From CAVWUA01 sp963758025 (GTDB lineage: Bacteria > Planctomycetota > Planctomycetia > Isosphaerales > Isosphaeraceae), in contig CAVWUA010000003.1 in assembly GCA_963758025.1 (NCBI GenBank), positions 186,001 to 250,000 on the forward strand: DNA of 64,000 nt, in the 5' to 3' direction. A program made the translations under genes and the position numbers. Positions within the stretch are counted from its first letter, which is position 1. Every line of letters begins with the position of its first letter. This document shows, in pieces, positions 45,978-55,019 of the stretch. Under the pieces are notes generated by a model that was not told the origin of the DNA, did no database searches, and saw only the letters and a program-made list of their open reading frames with translations.

Positions 45978-46858
45978 GACGGCAGCGCCCTTTCAAAATC
46001 CAGGGCGATGTCCAGGGCCGGCGCGGAGTGCGTCAAGGCCCCCACGCTGATCCGATCCACACCGGTCCTCGCCAAGGCACCGACGGTCGCCAGCGTGACC
46101 CCGCCGGAGACTTCCAGGGCCAGCCCCGGGGCGTTCGCGTCACGCCGTCGCACCGCCTCGGCCAGCGCGTCGGGGCTGAAATTATCGACCAGAATGATAT
46201 CCGGCCGGCACGCGAGCGCGCGGTCGAGCTGGTCGAGCGAATCGACCTCGATCTCGATGGTCGTTCCCGAAGGGGCCTCGGCCCTTGCCGATGCGATGGC
46301 CCGGCCGATCGGGTCGCCCGTCGCGTCGAGCCAGGCGAGGTGGTTGTCCTTGATCAGCACGGCGTCATACAGGCCGATCCGGTGGTTCGACCCGCCCCCG
46401 CAGCGCACCGCGTACTTTTCCAGGGCACGCCAGCCGGGGGTCGTCTTGCGGGTGTCGAGGATGACCGCCTTCGTGCCGGCGATCTCGGCCACGAACCGCG
46501 CGGTCATCGTGGCGACGCCGCTCAGGCGTTGGAGGAAGTTCAAGGCCGTGCGTTCCATCGCCAGGAGGTTGCGCATCGACCCGCCGACCTGGGCAATGAC
46601 GTCCCCACGCGCGATCCGATCGCCGTCGTGGCGCCCAGGCCGCCAGCCGGGAGTCAGGCCGAACCGCTCGGCCAGTATCGCGACGACCGGCAAGCCCGCG
46701 AGCACGCCCTCGCTCCGGGCGACGAACCGGGCGGCGCCCGACGCCTCGGCGGGAATCGTGACCCGCGCCGTCAGGTCGCCGGTCGAGCCGAGGTCCTCGG
46801 CCAGGGCCAATTCGATCAGCGCCTCGGTGTTTCCACGCTCTGTGTCACCGAAATCCAT
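45974..46858 (-). CDS. nadC: Nicotinate-nucleotide pyrophosphorylase (quinolinate phosphoribosyltransferase)
   Basis: The 294-residue protein shows the NadC path: LAEDLGSTGDLTA, MERTALNFLQRLSGVAT, ILDTRKTTPGWRALEKYAVR, GGGSNHRIGLYDAVLIKDNH and IEIEVDSLDQLDRAL. It turns quinolinate and PRPP into nicotinate mononucleotide, CO2 and pyrophosphate in NAD synthesis. It overlaps the DUF2784 gene by 14 bases upstream and birA downstream, so the three are one operon. Confidence 0.95.
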   Translation of the reverse strand: MDFGDTERGNTEALIELALAEDLGSTGDLTARVTIPAEASGAARFVARSEGVLAGLPVVAILAERFGLTPGWRPGRHDGDRIARGDVIAQVGGSMRNLLAMERTALNFLQRLSGVATMTARFVAEIAGTKAVILDTRKTTPGWRALEKYAVRCGGGSNHRIGLYDAVLIKDNHLAWLDATGDPIGRAIASARAEAPSGTTIEIEVDSLDQLDRALACRPDIILVDNFSPDALAEAVRRRDANAPGLALEVSGGVTLATVGALARTGVDRISVGALTHSAPALDIALDFERALPS

Positions 46859-47297
46859 GACGGCTTCTCTCCGACGGACTGCTCGACAGGTCCGCGACCG
46901 GTTTCGTTCCCGGCCAACGGGGAGGACCGAGCACGAAGGTTGCCAGGACGACCAGACCGAAGCCCGTGTAGATCAGGGCGAAGACCCACGGTTTGGCCTC
47001 GAAGAAGATCAGGCGATGCGCCCAGTAGCCGATGAAGGTGGACTGCCGCACCGGCTGCCCCGCGATGCGCCGGAGGTGGTGTTCCAGGGTCGTCAGCGGG
47101 CAGACGATTCCGGTCCAGGCTTCCGCGACGACAATTCCGATCATGGCCAGATGGATCGTGCGAAACCAGAAGTTCCGCGCCCACGACCGCCCCGTCGCCA
47201 GGCCGATGACGATCGCCACCAGGCCGAACACGACGAACGCCACATACGACGCGTGCAGGAAGACGGTCAGGTCCGCCAGCAATCCGGCCCAGGACAT
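46845..47297 (-). CDS. DUF2784 family membrane protein
   Basis: The 150-residue protein has four membrane segments (LTVFLHASYVAFVVFGLVAI and others) and the conserved CPLTTLEHHLRR with FIGYWAHRLIFFEA of the DUF2784 family. Function unknown. It overlaps nadC by 14 bases; the first gene of the operon. Confidence 0.82.
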   Translation of the reverse strand: MSWAGLLADLTVFLHASYVAFVVFGLVAIVIGLATGRSWARNFWFRTIHLAMIGIVVAEAWTGIVCPLTTLEHHLRRIAGQPVRQSTFIGYWAHRLIFFEAKPWVFALIYTGFGLVVLATFVLGPPRWPGTKPVADLSSSPSERSRHGFR

Positions 47298-47417
47298 GAC
47301 GCGCCTCCCGAAGTTCGGGTTCCTCCGTGGGAACCAATGGTCGTTTCGTCCTCCTCTTTACTCCAATACGGAGAAAGCCCCTGCTGGTGTTGGCTCAAAG
47401 GCTGAGCTTCAGCTGAA

Positions 47418-47855
47418 TCACGCTTGCACTTGATCTTCCCAGCGGTCAAGGCACGGGGATTCCCAGTCTTCGAGCGGGAGCCCGGAGACACGGCCGAACT
47501 CGCGGGTATTGTGGGTAACAAGCGTGAGGCCATGGGCCAGGGAGATTGCTGCGATCTGGAGATCGAACGGACCGATCATCGCCCCTTGACGTTCGAGATC
47601 GGCCCGGATGCGGCCGAATTCTCGGGCGGCATCATCATCGAACGGGATACTCTGGAAGGGCCGGACGAACGCCTCTACCTTCGCCAGATTATCGGCGGGA
47701 CGACGACTCCGATGGGCGCCGTGGAACAGCTCCGCCTTGACGACGGAGCAGAGGCGGATCTCCGAGGGAGGCGTTTTCGCCATCCGAGAAACCAGAGGGG
47801 AATTCTTCTGCCGGAGAAAGACGATGCAGGCATTCGTGTCGAGCAGATACGTCAT
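47418..47855 (-). CDS. VapC-type PIN-domain ribonuclease toxin
   Basis: The 145-residue protein begins MTYLLDTNACIVFLRQ with the first PIN Asp, then CSVVKAELFHGAHRS with the conserved Glu, MIGPFDLQIAAISLAHGLTL and LVTHNTREFGRV. It is closest to VapC/FitB-like toxins that cut RNA. The start overlaps the upstream antitoxin stop (ATGA), so the pair is coupled. Confidence 0.88.
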   Translation of the reverse strand: MTYLLDTNACIVFLRQKNSPLVSRMAKTPPSEIRLCSVVKAELFHGAHRSRRPADNLAKVEAFVRPFQSIPFDDDAAREFGRIRADLERQGAMIGPFDLQIAAISLAHGLTLVTHNTREFGRVSGLPLEDWESPCLDRWEDQVQA

Positions 47856-48269
47856 TCGAAATCCAGTCTCTCCTCGAATTTGTCCTGCTCAGGGCGACCG
47901 AAGGATTGGTCACGGATAGAACCGGCCGTCTCCTGGAAGTAAGCCGGAGGGCCAACCCAGGTCCTCCGGGAAAACCTCGCCTGGAGCGGATCCCGGCCAA
48001 GTTCCCGTCGTCCGTAATTGCTCGACCCGCGGGATGTAGCGGTTCAGTGATTCGTTCTGTTCGGCCTCGGGCTTGTCCAGAAATTCCATCACGATGGCGT
48101 TGAGAATGGCTTCCTTACTGACCTTGCGGGACGTTCCGCTTGGGGTTTGGATCTGCAATTCCCTCGCTTCCTGACGGCCGACAAGCTCTCCGAAAGCCCG
48201 ACGTATTTCCGGGATCGACCGAGCGGGGAGCTTATACTTATCTGAGAATTCGGGACGTTCCGATGACAT
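47852..48269 (-). CDS. Probable cognate antitoxin of VapC, one frameshift, unusual sequence
   Basis: From ATG 48269 the protein reads MSSERPEFSDKYKLPARSIP and contains SKEAILNAIVMEFLDKP. The frame then drifts near 47955; restoring it gives PPAYFQETAGSIRDQSFGRP and an end EERLDFE whose TGA overlaps the toxin ATG. About 138 residues, longer than VapB antitoxins, with no AbrB, Phd or RHH motif I can name. The acidic aromatic C-terminus is what a toxin-binding tail looks like. Position and coupling support the role; the family does not. Confidence 0.6.
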
Positions 48270-48432
48270 GAGACAACCTTCCGCTTTCCGACAGATGAAA
48301 GATCCTCAAGGATGCCTTCTTCAGAATCTTACAGTTTGCTGCGAACTTTCCTCAATGACGAAATCGCCAAAACGTGAAAGCAAAATCGCGAATTCGCGAT
48401 GGAGGTGCATTCCGAAGATGAACACCACCCAC

Positions 48433-50546
48433 CTAACAAAATTGCGCGAAGCTGTGAGTGTGGAACTCAAAGGGGCTTGGGCCGGCGCGACCACGCTTCC
48501 CTTTGCCCGCCTTGGCCTTACCGCGAGCGCTGGTGGCTTGTGGGGTCGGCCGGGGGCGGGACGGGCCGCCGTCCTGGGCGGAACGCAGCTCCATGATCCG
48601 GTCGCGCAGGGCCGCGGCGCGTTCGAATTCGAGGTTCTCGGCGGCCTGGAGCATCTCGGCCTCCAGCTCGTTGAGGTATTCCTCGGTGGCGTCGGTCGCC
48701 TCGTCGCGGCCGACGGCCTTGCGGACCTCGGCCTTGGCCTGGATCTCCTCCTCGATCCCCCGACGGATCGCCTTGACGATCGTCTCGGGGGTGATGCCGT
48801 GCTCGGCGTTGTATGCCAGTTGCATTCTCGCGGCGGCGCTGGGTCTCGTCGATGGCCCGCTGCATCGACTGGGTGACCTTGTCGGCGTAGAGCACGACCT
48901 CGGCGTTGATGTTCCGCGCGGCGCGGCCGATGGTCTGGATCAGCGAGGTCTCGCTGCGCAGGAAGCCCTCCTTGTCGGCGTCGAGGATGCAGACCATCGA
49001 CACCTCGGGCAGGTCGAGCCCCTCGCGCAGCAGGTTCACGCCGACCAGGGCGTCGAAGGCCCCCTCGCGCAGCTCGCGGAGGATCGTCACGCGCTCGAAG
49101 GCGTCCAGCTCGGAGTGGAGCCACTTGCAGCGCAGCCCTTGCTCCTTGAGGAATCGCGACAGGTCCTCGGCCAGCCGCTTGGTCAGCGTCGTGATGAGCA
49201 CGCGCTCCCCCGTCGCGGCCCGCTTCTTGACCTCTTCCAGCAGGGCCGGAACCTGGCCGCGCGCCGGCTCGACGCGGACGACCGGATCGACCAGGCCGGT
49301 CGGGCGGATGACCTGCTCGACGACCTCGCCGCCGGACATCGTCGACCTCGTAATCGCCCGGCGTGGCCGAGACGTACACCCGCTGGCCGAGCTTCTGTCT
49401 CCCACTCGTCGAACCGCAGGGGGCGGTTGTCCAGCGCACTCGGCAGGCGGAAGCCGTGCTCGACCAGCGTGCTCTTGCGGCTGAAGTCGCCGGCGAACAT
49501 CCCCCGAATCTGGGGCACGCTGACGTGCGACTCGTCGATGAACAGCAGGCTATCGGGCGGGAAGAAGTCGAGCAGGGTGTTCGGCGTCTCGCCCGGCTTG
49601 CGGCCGGAGAGGTGCCGGCTGTAGTTCTCGATCCCCTGAGCAGTAGCCGACCTCCAGCAGCATCTCGATGTCGTACCGCGTCCGGGCCGCCAGGCGCTGG
49701 GCCTCCAGCAGCTTGCCCTGCTCCTTGAGCTGCTGGAGCCGCTGCGTCGAGCTCCTCGCTGGATCGACGCGACGGCCCCCTGGATGCGCTCCTCGGGCAG
49801 GACGAAGTGCTTGGCCGGGTAGATGTACATCTCCTGCTTCTTCTCGAGCACCGCGCCGGTCGAGCGGGTCGATGACGGCGAGGGTCTCGACCTCGTCGCC
49901 GAACAGCTCGATCCGGTAGCCGATCTCCTCGTAGGCCGGCCAGAGTTCGACCACGTCGCCCCGGACGCGGAACTTGCCCGCGCTCGAAGCTGACGTCGTT
50001 GCGGTCGTACTGGATGTCGACGAACTTCAGGAGCATCTCGTCGCGGTCGACGATGTCGCCCAGCTTCAGGCGGACCATCATCTTGCGGTAGTCCTCGGGC
50101 GAGCCGAGGCCGTAGATGCACGAGACGCTGGCGACGACGACCACGTCGCGGCGGCTGACCAGGGCGCTGGTGCAGGCCAGGCGCAGCCGCTCGATCTCGT
50201 CGTTGATCGAGGCGTCCTTCTCGATGTAGATGTCGCGCTGGGGGATGTAGGCCTCGGGCTGGTAGTAGTCGTAGTAGCTGACGAAGTAGCGGACGGCGTT
50301 GTGGGGGAAGAACTCCTTGAACTCGCCGTAGAGCTGGGCGGCGAGCGTCTTGTTGTGCGACATGACCAGCGCCGGGCGGCCGAGCCGGGCGATGACGTTG
50401 GCCATCGTGAAGGTCTTGCCCGAGCCGGTCACGCCGAGCAGCGTCTGGTGCTTCTTGCTGTCGCGAACCCCCTGGACGAGGGCATCGATGGCCGCCGGCT
50501 GATCGCCGGCCGGCGGAAAGGGGCTGACGAGCTGAAATTCGGACAT
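48433..50546 (-). CDS. uvrB: Excinuclease ABC subunit B, about eight frame breaks
   Basis: Start MSEFQLVSPFPPAGDQPAAI and LLGVTGSGKTFTMANVIARL (Walker A) are typical UvrB, followed by the beta-hairpin region FVSYYDYYQPEAYIPQRDIY. Later motifs LLFIDESHVSVPQIRGMFAG, LREGLDLPEVSMVCILDADK and QTIGRAARNINAEVVLYADK and the UvrC-binding C-terminal UVR motif are all present, but spread over all three frames. Breaks fall near 49979, 49861, 49769, 49744, 49638, 49400, 49341 and 48826, and each is repaired by removing one base. UvrB loads at damage with UvrA and positions UvrC. Such decay in a near-essential gene points to sequence error. Confidence 0.9.
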
Positions 50547-50553
50547 GGTGGCG

Positions 50554-50923
50554 TCACGGGGCAGGGGAGTTCGGGCGGTTATCCGTCGGCGCGAACCGGA
50601 CGTATGGCTCCATCGCGGCGGTGGTCGCCGGGCCGATGCCCCACACGCGACGTTCCAGGTCGAACAGCGAGGCAAACGGGCCGTCTCGCCGGGCCTCGAC
50701 GATCGCCGACGCCCGCACCGGGCCAAGCTTCGGCAAGGCCATCAGGACAGCCACCGGCGCCGAGTTCGCATCGACCACCAGATCCGGCAGCGGCGTGCTG
50801 GGTCCCGTTCGATCGGGAGCGACCGCCAGCAGTAGATAAGGCCATGCCGACACAGATCACGGCCAGCAAGACCCGCACCAGGCCGATCCATCCCCACGTG
50901 GGGCAACGGGGCGGGGTACTCAT
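50554..50923 (-). CDS. Helix-hairpin-helix (ComEA-like) protein, one frameshift
   Basis: An N-terminal membrane helix (WIGLVRVLLAVICVGMAL) leads, after a frame change near 50845, into PDLVVDANSAPVAVLMALPK and LGPVRASAIVEARRDGPF, a double HhH DNA-binding motif as in ComEA. Then FASLFDLERRVWGIGPATTA completes the second hairpin. About 123 residues, membrane-anchored with the HhH outside. ComEA takes up DNA across the periplasm; other HhH proteins of this size have unknown roles. It lies eight bases before uvrB. Confidence 0.7.
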
Positions 50924-51016
50924 GCCGATCCTCCGAGAACGGCGCGTCTCCGACGGATGGGGAATGAGCGTTCAGTATAGACCGCTCTCCCACCCCGTTG
51001 CAAGATCACGGCGAAC

Positions 51017-53011
51017 TCAGAGCTTCCGGCGCTTTCGCGTGGGAGGCGCTGGACCGTCCGCACCGGACTTTGGCAGTGGCCCGACCCGCGCGGTGATCTT
51101 GGTAATGGCATCCTTCGCGGCGTTACGAACTCCGGAGTCCGTATCGGGGGGGAGGGTTGCCATCGCCTTGAGGGTTTCGTGTGTGCCGATTTCCTGGAGG
51201 ACCTGGCAGGCTTCGCGTCTCACCTTCGATTGCGGATCGCTGAGCAAGGCGATGACGGATGGCTCGGCAGCGGAACCAAGAGCGATCAGGGCGGGCCTGG
51301 CCTTGAAGGAATCTTCATCGAGCCGCTCGGCAAGCGCTTCGGCGGCCCGGATGTCCTTCAATTCACCGAGCGTATCGATCGCCTGGTATCGGACGCTGGG
51401 CCGGTTGTCCCGGAGCTTCCGGATCAGGTTGGGGACCGTCTGGTCAGTTTTCCAGACAGCCAGCGCCTTGATGGTCTGGCTGACCAGGTAGGCGTCGTCA
51501 TCGTCCAGCAAGGCGGTGAGGGCCTGATTCACGTCGGGGAGCCGGTCATCCGGATCCAGCCGCTCCAGCCGCTGGACGGCGCCGACGCGCTCGTAACTCT
51601 TCGTCGATTTCAACTCGACAAGCGAGCGAGTGACGGGATCGGTATCCAGCGTGCCGCCGCTCGGCGGGGCCAGGGGGATCAGACTTTCGGCAGTCGCCAG
51701 GGCGGGGACGGGATCGGGCACCGCGGGATTTTCGCCCGGCAACGGGGCCCAGGTGACGAGGACCTGGTCCAGGTCCGATTTGAGGTTCCCCAACTTCCCC
51801 TGAAGCTCGGGGAAACGTTCGACACGCTCGACTTCCGTCTTCAGTTGCGTGGCCGCGGTCCGCACCTGCGCACCGACGCTCTTGCGAAGTTCGGAGAGCT
51901 GATCGGGGCTGGGTGCGGGCAATGACTTGACCCGGTCACGGGCAGAGTTCAGGGTCAGAAGCGACGCATCGATCAGCGGCATGCTCAAGGGGATCGTCTG
52001 CGCGTCCTGGATGCGGGAGAGCGTCGTTCGCGTCCGGTCCATGGCCCGCGCGAGAGAGCGATAGTTCAGCTCGTAAACCATCCGGTCGCGTGCGCTGGCC
52101 GCCTCGGCCGCGGCGTGGTTGGGCGGGATGATCGGCGGGTGGATATTGATTCCGCCTGGCGGCCGGACCGGGAAATTGATCCCAGCCGGCGGTCGAGGTA
52201 TGTTGCCGACGAACGGCGGGGCGGGATTCCCGGCGATCGCGGGGGCGAAAGGATTCCCGTTGTTGGCCATCGCGGCATTCGGCGGGGGAGCGTTCACGTC
52301 GCTCAAATTGCCGCTTACCGTGGCGATGAACATACCGCCGAGGAGGAACGCGTACCCGCCCAGGACGGTACAGAACGGCCCCTTCATGTCCTCCCAGCGC
52401 GTGATGAGGTAATAGAGCGAATAGAACGGGACGAACATCCACAAGAGGAAACAGACGACGCTCTCCCGGACGATGGATACCAGCGTCCAGACTCCCCCCG
52501 TCAGAATCATCACCATGCCGATCAAGACGGTGAGGATCAGGAAGATCATCCCGGCACCCTTGCTCACGAAGGAGAGTGCCGCCAGAATGCCCAGAGCCAC
52601 GAGACCGAAGAGCACCACTTTCCCGGTGAGATCCGGGAGCTGGAACCCCGATCCCGACCCGCTCTTTTTCTTCTTTTTCTTCTTGGGTGGAGCACCGGCA
52701 CGCGTCAGGACGGGGTTCCCGAAATCATCCTCCGACGCGGAATCGACAACCGTCGAGTTCCCGAGGTCATCAAACGGGTCGAACCCCGACGATTTCGGCT
52801 TCCGGCTGACAGCAGGCTCCTCGTCGATCCCGTAGGCGTTGAGTGGCGCTGTCGCCGCAGCGGTCGATTTTGGGCGGGATGGGGTTGTCTGTCTGGGGAC
52901 GGGAATCGTGAATTCGTGACCGCATTGCTTGCAGCGGGCACGTTTCCCGGCGAGTTTCCCATCAAGCTCGTAACGCTTTCCACACTGGCCGCAAGAGAGG
53001 GCGATCGTCAT
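51017..53011 (-). CDS. Zinc-ribbon membrane protein with C-terminal HEAT repeats
   Basis: This intact 664-residue protein starts with CGQCGKRYELDGKLAGKRAR and CKQCGHEFTIP, a four-Cys zinc ribbon. A disordered Lys-rich linker (seven Lys near residues 109-115) precedes four membrane helices (residues about 130-240), a Pro/Asn-rich loop, a coiled-coil region and then HEAT-type repeats such as VPNLIRKLRDNRPSVRYQAI and VIALLSDPQSKVRREACQVL. HEAT repeats bind proteins; the ribbon-plus-linker start is frequent in planctomycete membrane proteins. Role unknown. Confidence 0.8.
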   Translation of the reverse strand: MTIALSCGQCGKRYELDGKLAGKRARCKQCGHEFTIPVPRQTTPSRPKSTAAATAPLNAYGIDEEPAVSRKPKSSGFDPFDDLGNSTVVDSASEDDFGNPVLTRAGAPPKKKKKKKSGSGSGFQLPDLTGKVVLFGLVALGILAALSFVSKGAGMIFLILTVLIGMVMILTGGVWTLVSIVRESVVCFLLWMFVPFYSLYYLITRWEDMKGPFCTVLGGYAFLLGGMFIATVSGNLSDVNAPPPNAAMANNGNPFAPAIAGNPAPPFVGNIPRPPAGINFPVRPPGGINIHPPIIPPNHAAAEAASARDRMVYELNYRSLARAMDRTRTTLSRIQDAQTIPLSMPLIDASLLTLNSARDRVKSLPAPSPDQLSELRKSVGAQVRTAATQLKTEVERVERFPELQGKLGNLKSDLDQVLVTWAPLPGENPAVPDPVPALATAESLIPLAPPSGGTLDTDPVTRSLVELKSTKSYERVGAVQRLERLDPDDRLPDVNQALTALLDDDDAYLVSQTIKALAVWKTDQTVPNLIRKLRDNRPSVRYQAIDTLGELKDIRAAEALAERLDEDSFKARPALIALGSAAEPSVIALLSDPQSKVRREACQVLQEIGTHETLKAMATLPPDTDSGVRNAAKDAITKITARVGPLPKSGADGPAPPTRKRRKL

Positions 53012-53119
53012 CGTCGCACCTTATTGACGGGGAGATAAGGAGTGAGCCAGTCGTCGGATTCATCTGAGAGGACTTGATGAGGCATCATTTTAGCCAAGAC
53101 GCTTGCGCATGCAAGCATA

Positions 53120-53152
53120 ATCGCCCCAAAAACAGCGCGTCATCGGGGCGAT
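53120..53152 (-). terminator. Hairpin after the sulfur-transfer operon
   Basis: ATCGCCCC and GGGGCGAT form an 8-bp stem with a 17-base loop containing AAAAA, about 40 bases past the cysteine desulfurase stop. A second small palindrome, GCTTGCGCATGCAAGC, lies at 53101. Confidence 0.45.
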
Positions 53153-53188
53153 CGGTGAGTGTCTCGGGGTTGGCCGGTGGGATCGGGG

Positions 53189-54346
53189 TCAGAGCACGCC
53201 GGCGGTGATCTCGGTCAAGGCGTTCAGAAAGGTGTCGATCTCCTCGGCCGTGTTGAACGGGCCGGGGCTGAGGCGGAGCGTGCCGTCGGGGAAGGTCCCC
53301 AGGCGCTGGTGAATGTACGGAGCGCAGTGCAAACCGGCCCGGACGGCGATCTCGAAGCCGGAATCGAGCGCCAGGGCCAGGTCCTGCGACGGGAAGACGT
53401 CCGGGTCGGGGGAGATCAGCGAGAGGGCGCCGACGTGCGTCTCCGGGTCCCAGCGGCCGGCGTATCTCCAGCCGTCGGACGAGCCCTCAACCCAATCGAC
53501 CACTTTTTGCAGGAGCTCGACCTCATGCCGACGGTTCACGTCCGGCCCACGCTCGGCGACCCAGGCCGTTCCCGCGGCCAGCCCCGCGACACCGAGGATG
53601 TTCGGTGTCCCCCCTTCGAGGAAATGCGGCAGTTCCTCGGGCTGGACCTCTTTCTTGGAGTCTCCCCCGGTGCCCCCCTCTCGCCAGGCTCGGAGCCTGG
53701 CCCGAGGGCCGACATACAGCGAGCCCGTTCCGGTGGGGCCATAGAGTGCTTTGTGACCGGGGAACGCGAGCAGGTCGATCGGCTGGGTTTTCAGGTCGAT
53801 CGGCACGACCCCCGCCGACTGCGCCGCATCGACGAGGAAGAGGGCATTGGCCGTGCGCGCGATCGCGCCGATGGCCTCGATTGGCTGAACGGTTCCGAGC
53901 ACGTTCGACGCATGCGTCAAAGCGACGAGCTTCGTGTTGGGTCGCAAGGCCGCGCGCACCTCCTCGGGATCGAGGTAGCCGTCGTGCGAGGCCAGGCGAG
54001 TCAGTTCGATCACACCATCCTTTTCCAGACGGCGCAACGGACGACTGACCGAATTATGCTCCAGGTCCGACGTGATGACGTGGTCGCCCGGCCCGACGGC
54101 CCCCTTGATGGCGATATTCAGCGCATCGGTGCAATTCAAGGTGAAGATCCAGCGCTTGGGATCTTCGCCATTGAAGAACCGATTCAAGGCCCAACGGGCG
54201 TCGTCGAGCACCTTCTCCGAGCCAGTCGCCATCCGGTGCCCGGAACGCCCCGGGTTCCCCAGAGAGGTCCGGGCGAAACGGTCCATCGTCTCGTAAACCA
54301 CATCAGGCTTCGGGAAGCTGGTCGCGGCGTTGTCGAGGTAGATCAT
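53189..54346 (-). CDS. sufS: Cysteine desulfurase (class V aminotransferase, SufS/Csd type)
   Basis: Counted from ATG 54346 it is 385 residues: MIYLDNAATSFPKPDVVYET, LNCTDALNIAIKG, VITSDLEHNSVSRPLRRLEK, FLVDAAQSAGVVPIDLK, AFPGHKALYGPTGTGSLYVG with the PLP lysine, and VRAGLHCAPYIHQRLG with the catalytic Cys. It releases sulfur from cysteine as a persulfide. The frame is open without a stop into an upstream four-helix-bundle gene, so a 576-residue fusion is possible. In this operon it most likely supplies sulfur to the ThiF/MoaD pair; an Fe-S role cannot be excluded. Confidence 0.88.
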   Translation of the reverse strand: MIYLDNAATSFPKPDVVYETMDRFARTSLGNPGRSGHRMATGSEKVLDDARWALNRFFNGEDPKRWIFTLNCTDALNIAIKGAVGPGDHVITSDLEHNSVSRPLRRLEKDGVIELTRLASHDGYLDPEEVRAALRPNTKLVALTHASNVLGTVQPIEAIGAIARTANALFLVDAAQSAGVVPIDLKTQPIDLLAFPGHKALYGPTGTGSLYVGPRARLRAWREGGTGGDSKKEVQPEELPHFLEGGTPNILGVAGLAAGTAWVAERGPDVNRRHEVELLQKVVDWVEGSSDGWRYAGRWDPETHVGALSLISPDPDVFPSQDLALALDSGFEIAVRAGLHCAPYIHQRLGTFPDGTLRLSPGPFNTAEEIDTFLNALTEITAGVL

Positions 54347-54919
54347 GATGATACCTGTCTGTCGGTCGGGAGGGGGGCGAGGACGGGCCGTTGCCTCGGA
54401 GTGCGATTCTTGTGTGGAAAGCGGGTGGTCGGGCTGAGGCCCCGGGCCGTCTGCCTGAATCCGGCGGAGTTCTTCCAGAAACGCGGCTTGTTTCCGGGCG
54501 GACTCCTCCGTCTGACGGGTGGCGTCATTGCGCGAGCGGGTTCCGGTGAAACCGGAATTCTTGATCGACTCGATCCAGCCGCCGAGCTGGCGAGAGATGC
54601 TCAGGGAGAGAGATTTCACATTCCGGATTTCGGATTCCAGAGTATGGAGATCAGGGAGGCGCTCGAGCACGCAGAGCATGGAACGAACCTCACCGGTCGA
54701 GCCGCGGGCAATGTACAGGAATGTCAGAAGTTCTTGATTCGTGCCCCGCTCGAACCCTTCGGCGATGTTGTTCGAAATCGAGAGCACCGCCCGTTCCAGT
54801 TGATTCCGGAGTCCAGACGGAGCACGCCAGTCGCTGGACGAGGCGAGCGCGAAGATCTTCAGGGCCAGTTCGACCGCCGACTGCCAGACCGGCAGCTCCT
54901 CGAATCGTTTGTACCCCAT
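54347..54919 (-). CDS. Four-helix-bundle (S23/IVP) protein, in frame with the cysteine desulfurase
   Basis: From ATG 54919 the product begins MGYKRFEELPVWQSAVELAL and includes QLERAVLSISNNIAEGFERG and LLTFLYIARGSTGEVRSMLC, the signatures of the 23S rRNA intervening-sequence protein family, a four-helix bundle of about 120 residues and unknown function. No stop ends it; a Ser/Arg/Pro-rich stretch of about 70 residues reads directly into the desulfurase. These genes are usually free-standing. GATTCCA-type repeats lie just upstream and recur inside its coding sequence. Confidence 0.75.
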
Positions 54920-54939
54920 GACATGCTCCTGCTCGCTTC

Positions 54940-55012
54940 CACTCTGGAATCTGGAATCTCTGAAATCTGGAATCCCTGGAATCCGAAATCCCTGGAATCC
55001 GAAATCCCGCCA
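54940..55012. repeat. Degenerate GATTCCA/GATTTC short tandem repeats
   Basis: About eight tandem copies of a seven- to nine-base unit (CTGGAATC, CTGAAATC, CTGGAATCCGAAATCC) fill the gap between the ThiF and S23 genes. A close relative, CTGGAATCCGAAATCCGG, occurs inside the S23 gene near 54625-54645. Confidence 0.7.
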
Positions 55013-55019
55013 CTCCCCC

